A stretch of DNA of 64,000 nucleotides from assembly GCA_028284365.1 (NCBI GenBank), contig JANQRW010000085.1, positions 1-64,000 on the forward strand, written 5' to 3'. The stretch comes from Marinicella sp. GTDB lineage: Bacteria; Pseudomonadota; Gammaproteobacteria; Xanthomonadales; Marinicellaceae. Below are positions 61,330-64,000 of this stretch, one piece after another. Positions within the stretch are counted from its first letter, which is position 1. Each line of letters starts with the position of its first letter. A program made the translations under genes and the position numbers. The notes beneath the pieces were generated by a model. The model saw only the letters and a list, made by a program, of their open reading frames with translations, was not told the origin of the DNA and searched no databases.

Positions 61330-62126
61330 AAAGCGCTTATTTTAGCAATGATTGATGCCCTTAATGCCGCTAACGGGTCTTTTTCGATAAATTTTTGAAT
61401 TAATTGCATGTAAGCTGGATGTTTTTTTAACAGTCTTAGCATGGTTTTTTCATTGGGTTTTAAGCCAACTTCTTGAAAAGATTGGTTACCTACATGCACC
61501 ACATAGCAATTATCAACCAAAATATTCTTTAAATTTTGCATGCGAACCCGCATTGAATAATCATTCTCTTCACCATAACCAATACCAAATGTCGCCTCAT
61601 CAAAATAACCTACTTGTTTTTTTGCTCTGGCAGTTATGAGCATACAAAACCCAACCGCCGTTGGTAATTCTGGATAACAAGGCTGATGCCTGGTAAATAG
61701 TTCATGTGCTAACTGGTTGATATCATTGGGAAGAGAATTAGGTTGCAATGTTTTAGGAAGTGAACAAATTTCTGCATTATTTGACCAAGGAGTGGCCGTA
61801 CCAATGTCAGAGTCCGCCTCAATGGCTTGTTCAAACCTGGCTAACCAATTTGCTGTCACAACCGCATCTGAATTTAATAATATGCTGTGTCCAGTCGTGT
61901 TTCTAAGACCTATATTTGCTGTTTTTACAAAGCCCAAGTTTTGATGGTTCTCTATCACACGCCAGCATTCTGGAACATCACCTAATAATTTACTGATTCT
62001 TTGATCTGTTGATGCATCATTAATGAATAGTACATCATCATTGAGGTTATGAGACTTCAGTGCACTTAAGGCATCGCTGAAAACAGGGTATGCGTTATAT
62101 ACTGGAACAACAATTTGTATGTTCAA
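61326..62126 (-). CDS. Family 2 glycosyltransferase
   Basis: 266 residues of GT-A fold: IVVPVYNAYPVFSDAL, FINDASTD, NLGFVKTANIGLRNT and ILLNSDAVVTANWL (DxD equivalent NSDA), GYFDEATFGIGYGEENDYSMR. Resembles glycan-polymer glycosyltransferases of the GT2 family. It starts one base after the wzt stop and overlaps the methyltransferase gene. Confidence 0.9.
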   Translation of the reverse strand: MNIQIVVPVYNAYPVFSDALSALKSHNLNDDVLFINDASTDQRISKLLGDVPECWRVIENHQNLGFVKTANIGLRNTTGHSILLNSDAVVTANWLARFEQAIEADSDIGTATPWSNNAEICSLPKTLQPNSLPNDINQLAHELFTRHQPCYPELPTAVGFCMLITARAKKQVGYFDEATFGIGYGEENDYSMRVRMQNLKNILVDNCYVVHVGNQSFQEVGLKPNEKTMLRLLKKHPAYMQLIQKFIEKDPLAALRASIIAKISAF

Positions 62127-62127
62127 T

Positions 62128-63285
62128 TTATTGCCACCTGGTTGTTAATTGACAAACACCTAACTCACGACTTTTACCTTTGACCCTCAGGTTTTGCTCA
62201 AATGTATCGATCATCTGAATGTTATCCGGTGTCATGGTATGAAACCTGAATTCATACATACCTGGAATCAGCTTCAACGATGGCATAGATACTTTATATA
62301 CAACGAAACCATCATCAATATATGGATTGGTTTGATGAAGTTCTGAATATGTCCCATAGACAGGTTGCCCTTGTTGGGTAACAATGCCAATGCCAATGCC
62401 TGGGATTTTACCATCTGGCGAATAAACCTTAACCAGCAAATCAATGTCACTACCGAAAGCCACTTCTTCACAAGCGGTACTGTTTTGTAGTATCTGTGCA
62501 TCGTGTATATGATAGGTTGACCTGTTAACGCCATCCCCTGATGGCATTGAATTGGAGTCTGTAATTGATTCTTGATATGCCTGGGTCACATCAAAGACAT
62601 CGCCATATGCCCGAACTAAACCTTGTTCCAACCACAGCGCCTTAGTGCATAGCTTTTGTACGTGATAAACACTGTGAGAAACCAGCAACAATGTTCCACC
62701 TGTTTTCAAATAATCATCAATCCAGTTTAAACATTTCAACTGAAAACCTTCATCACCAACTGCCAACACCTCATCAGTTATTAACAGTTCAGGTTTGGTT
62801 TGAGTGATTACTGAAAAACCAAGTCGAACCACCATACCTGATGAATAATTTTTAACAGGCTCATAGATGTAATCCCCAATATCAGCAAATGCCACCATTT
62901 TCTCTATCTTTGAAGCCGCATTTTTCCCTCTCAGGCCATGCATAGCAGCCGACATTTTGAGGTTTTCGATACCAGTATATTCTGGGTCGAAGCCTGAACC
63001 CAGCTCCAATAACGCGCCAACGGCGCCGTTAATCTCAAATGAACCTGAAGTTGGCTGAATCACACCAGATAAAATTTTAAGTAAGGTGCTTTTACCAGCT
63101 CCATTTTTCCCAATGATTGCTAATGACTCGCCTTTGTTAACAGTTATACTGATGTCATTCAAAACATGTTTTCCACTGTCATCATTGCGATTAAGTAATA
63201 TGTTGAACATGCTTTTGACACGTTGTTTATTATTAGCAACATGTGGATAAAACTTATTAATTTTATTGGTTTTGATTAAATTCAT
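62128..63285 (-). CDS. wzt: O-antigen/polysaccharide ABC exporter ATPase with C-terminal glycan-binding domain
   Basis: 385 residues. The nucleotide-binding domain has Walker A GKNGAGKST (59-67), signature YSSGM (147-151) and Walker B LLITDEVLAVGD (171-172 DE). A C-terminal beta-sandwich (about 255-385) matches the Wzt carbohydrate-binding domain that recognises the non-reducing end of the finished chain. With Wzm it moves lipid-linked polysaccharide across the inner membrane. It starts 12 bases after wzm. Confidence 0.93.
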   Translation of the reverse strand: MNLIKTNKINKFYPHVANNKQRVKSMFNILLNRNDDSGKHVLNDISITVNKGESLAIIGKNGAGKSTLLKILSGVIQPTSGSFEINGAVGALLELGSGFDPEYTGIENLKMSAAMHGLRGKNAASKIEKMVAFADIGDYIYEPVKNYSSGMVVRLGFSVITQTKPELLITDEVLAVGDEGFQLKCLNWIDDYLKTGGTLLLVSHSVYHVQKLCTKALWLEQGLVRAYGDVFDVTQAYQESITDSNSMPSGDGVNRSTYHIHDAQILQNSTACEEVAFGSDIDLLVKVYSPDGKIPGIGIGIVTQQGQPVYGTYSELHQTNPYIDDGFVVYKVSMPSLKLIPGMYEFRFHTMTPDNIQMIDTFEQNLRVKGKSRELGVCQLTTRWQ

Positions 63286-63297
63286 ATGACTGATATT

Positions 63298-64000
63298 TTA
63301 AGCAAAATCATCAAAACGCGGGGCCAGTTTTTTAAAAAACCAATGACTGAAAACCAACACCACCACAGAGATCATAAATACAGTCAACAAATTCAACCAG
63401 TTCAACTGATTCAAACCAAAGGTGACATCGTGGATAAAATTGAAAATTGGCAACAGAGGGTTTAAAGAAAAATATGGTTTGAAATGATCTGGAATGATTG
63501 TCCAGGAATATATGATAGGTGTACAGAAAAACAATAAGGGCAATAATGCTGAAACGATTTGTTTTAAGTCACGATAAAACACATAAAAGGCCGAGAATAA
63601 CAAGCTTAACGCAATTGCCAAAACATACAACACCAACAAAGGGACAGTCAACAAAATTAAATCAATAGAAAGTGTCAACCGACCCATAGCAGCAAGTAAT
63701 AACAAGATAGCCAAGAACCCAATACCGTGTAAAACAAAATTTGCTGTTGTTCCAGCGATAACGATACTTCTTAAATCGATTTTCACTTTGCCTAACAGAT
63801 CTTTGCGATTAAGCACAGCAGTGATTGAGCCAAGAACCGATTCAGAAAATGCCATCCAAGGCCACAAACCAACGGCAAGATATGTAATAAATGCATTTTC
63901 TGGAAGATCAGGCACCCTGGCTTTGAAAAGAAGTCCAAAAACCAAATTATAGATAAGCAATGTAATTAAGGGGTGAACAACGATCCAAACAATGGCTGAA
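63298..64000 (-). CDS. wzm: Polysaccharide ABC exporter permease, 5' end beyond window
   Basis: ABC-2 type permease of about six helices, the membrane partner of Wzt. The visible part ends at 63298; the reading frame stays open to the last base of the window, giving SAIVWIVVHPLITLLIYNLV before the first internal Met. That is the usual TM1 region, so the true start lies outside and the gene is partial. Family segments include GLWPWMAFSESV and FYVFYRDLKQIVSALLPLLFF. Confidence 0.9.
   Translation of the reverse strand, partial: SAIVWIVVHPLITLLIYNLVFGLLFKARVPDLPENAFITYLAVGLWPWMAFSESVLGSITAVLNRKDLLGKVKIDLRSIVIAGTTANFVLHGIGFLAILLLLAAMGRLTLSIDLILLTVPLLVLYVLAIALSLLFSAFYVFYRDLKQIVSALLPLLFFCTPIIYSWTIIPDHFKPYFSLNPLLPIFNFIHDVTFGLNQLNWLNLLTVFMISVVVLVFSHWFFKKLAPRFDDFA

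Noticed and set aside
63298-63960. Complete 220-residue wzm starting at the internal Met
   Set aside because: The frame is open to the window edge and upstream residues match the family's first membrane segment, so the gene is partial.

Overview
The window reads as one contiguous piece of a free-living gammaproteobacterial chromosome. It has low G+C (roughly 40 % by eye), tightly packed genes and no intergenic gap over about 210 bases. Core gene content and order support the class: divergent bamD | rluD-pgeF, tatABC, metG-rnfABCDGE, and rsmI divergent from lpoA-yraN-dolP. The low G+C, the DUF1566 proteins and the large peptidase content suggest a marine, Marinicella-like lineage; that placement is inference. 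I saw no tRNA, rRNA, CRISPR array, prophage or intact insertion sequence.

Layout. 0.2-9.2 kb (mostly minus): two tandem secreted DUF1566 proteins, a large Lhr-type helicase, a membrane-anchored cytochrome c5 (plus) with its own terminator, and a two-gene operon of a papain-like hydrolase and a long MscS channel. 9.3-13.5 kb: a 7TM-DISM/GGDEF diguanylate cyclase, ilvE, and a compact nucleotidyltransferase/ribbon-helix-helix gene pair that looks like a toxin-antitoxin module. 13.5-18.4 kb: a seven-gene vitamin B5/coenzyme A operon (panG candidate-panB-panC-coaC-coaB-coaX-panD) behind one strong sigma70-like promoter, with CoaB and CoaC as separate proteins. 18.4-21.9 kb: a MarC-family protein, bamD with a terminator, rluD, a small palindromic element and pgeF. 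22.1-27.2 kb: an RND efflux pump (permease plus adaptor, no outer-membrane channel) facing oxyR. 27.4-31.4 kb: pepN and tatABC.

31.5-38.2 kb: a secreted protein with a C-terminal sorting-like tail, a TetR regulator divergent from fadE, and glnE. 38.2-44.7 kb: an orphan TRAP-type binding protein and a DUF4124 protein upstream of glnE, then pssA overlapping a GAF-PP2C-HATPase regulator, an S9 peptidase and a small membrane protein. 44.8-52.2 kb: metG, the complete rnfABCDGE operon (Na+/H+-coupled ferredoxin:NAD+ oxidoreductase) and a GIY-YIG protein. 52.2-57.8 kb: a metallopeptidase-like protein with an altered zinc motif, then the lpoA/yraN/dolP envelope locus with an extra NTF2-like lipoprotein and rsmI. 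57.8-64 kb: a minus-strand surface-polysaccharide cluster (wzm, wzt, two GT2 enzymes, a methyltransferase and an unusual 604-residue protein); wzm runs off the end.

The most interesting items are the pan/coa operon with its DUF2520 ketopantoate reductase candidate, the NTase/RHH module with a leaderless promoter built around a palindrome, the nested inverted repeat abutting the SD-less pgeF start, the 604-residue winged-helix/glycosyltransferase-like protein, and shortened or motif-altered GlnE and metallopeptidase proteins.
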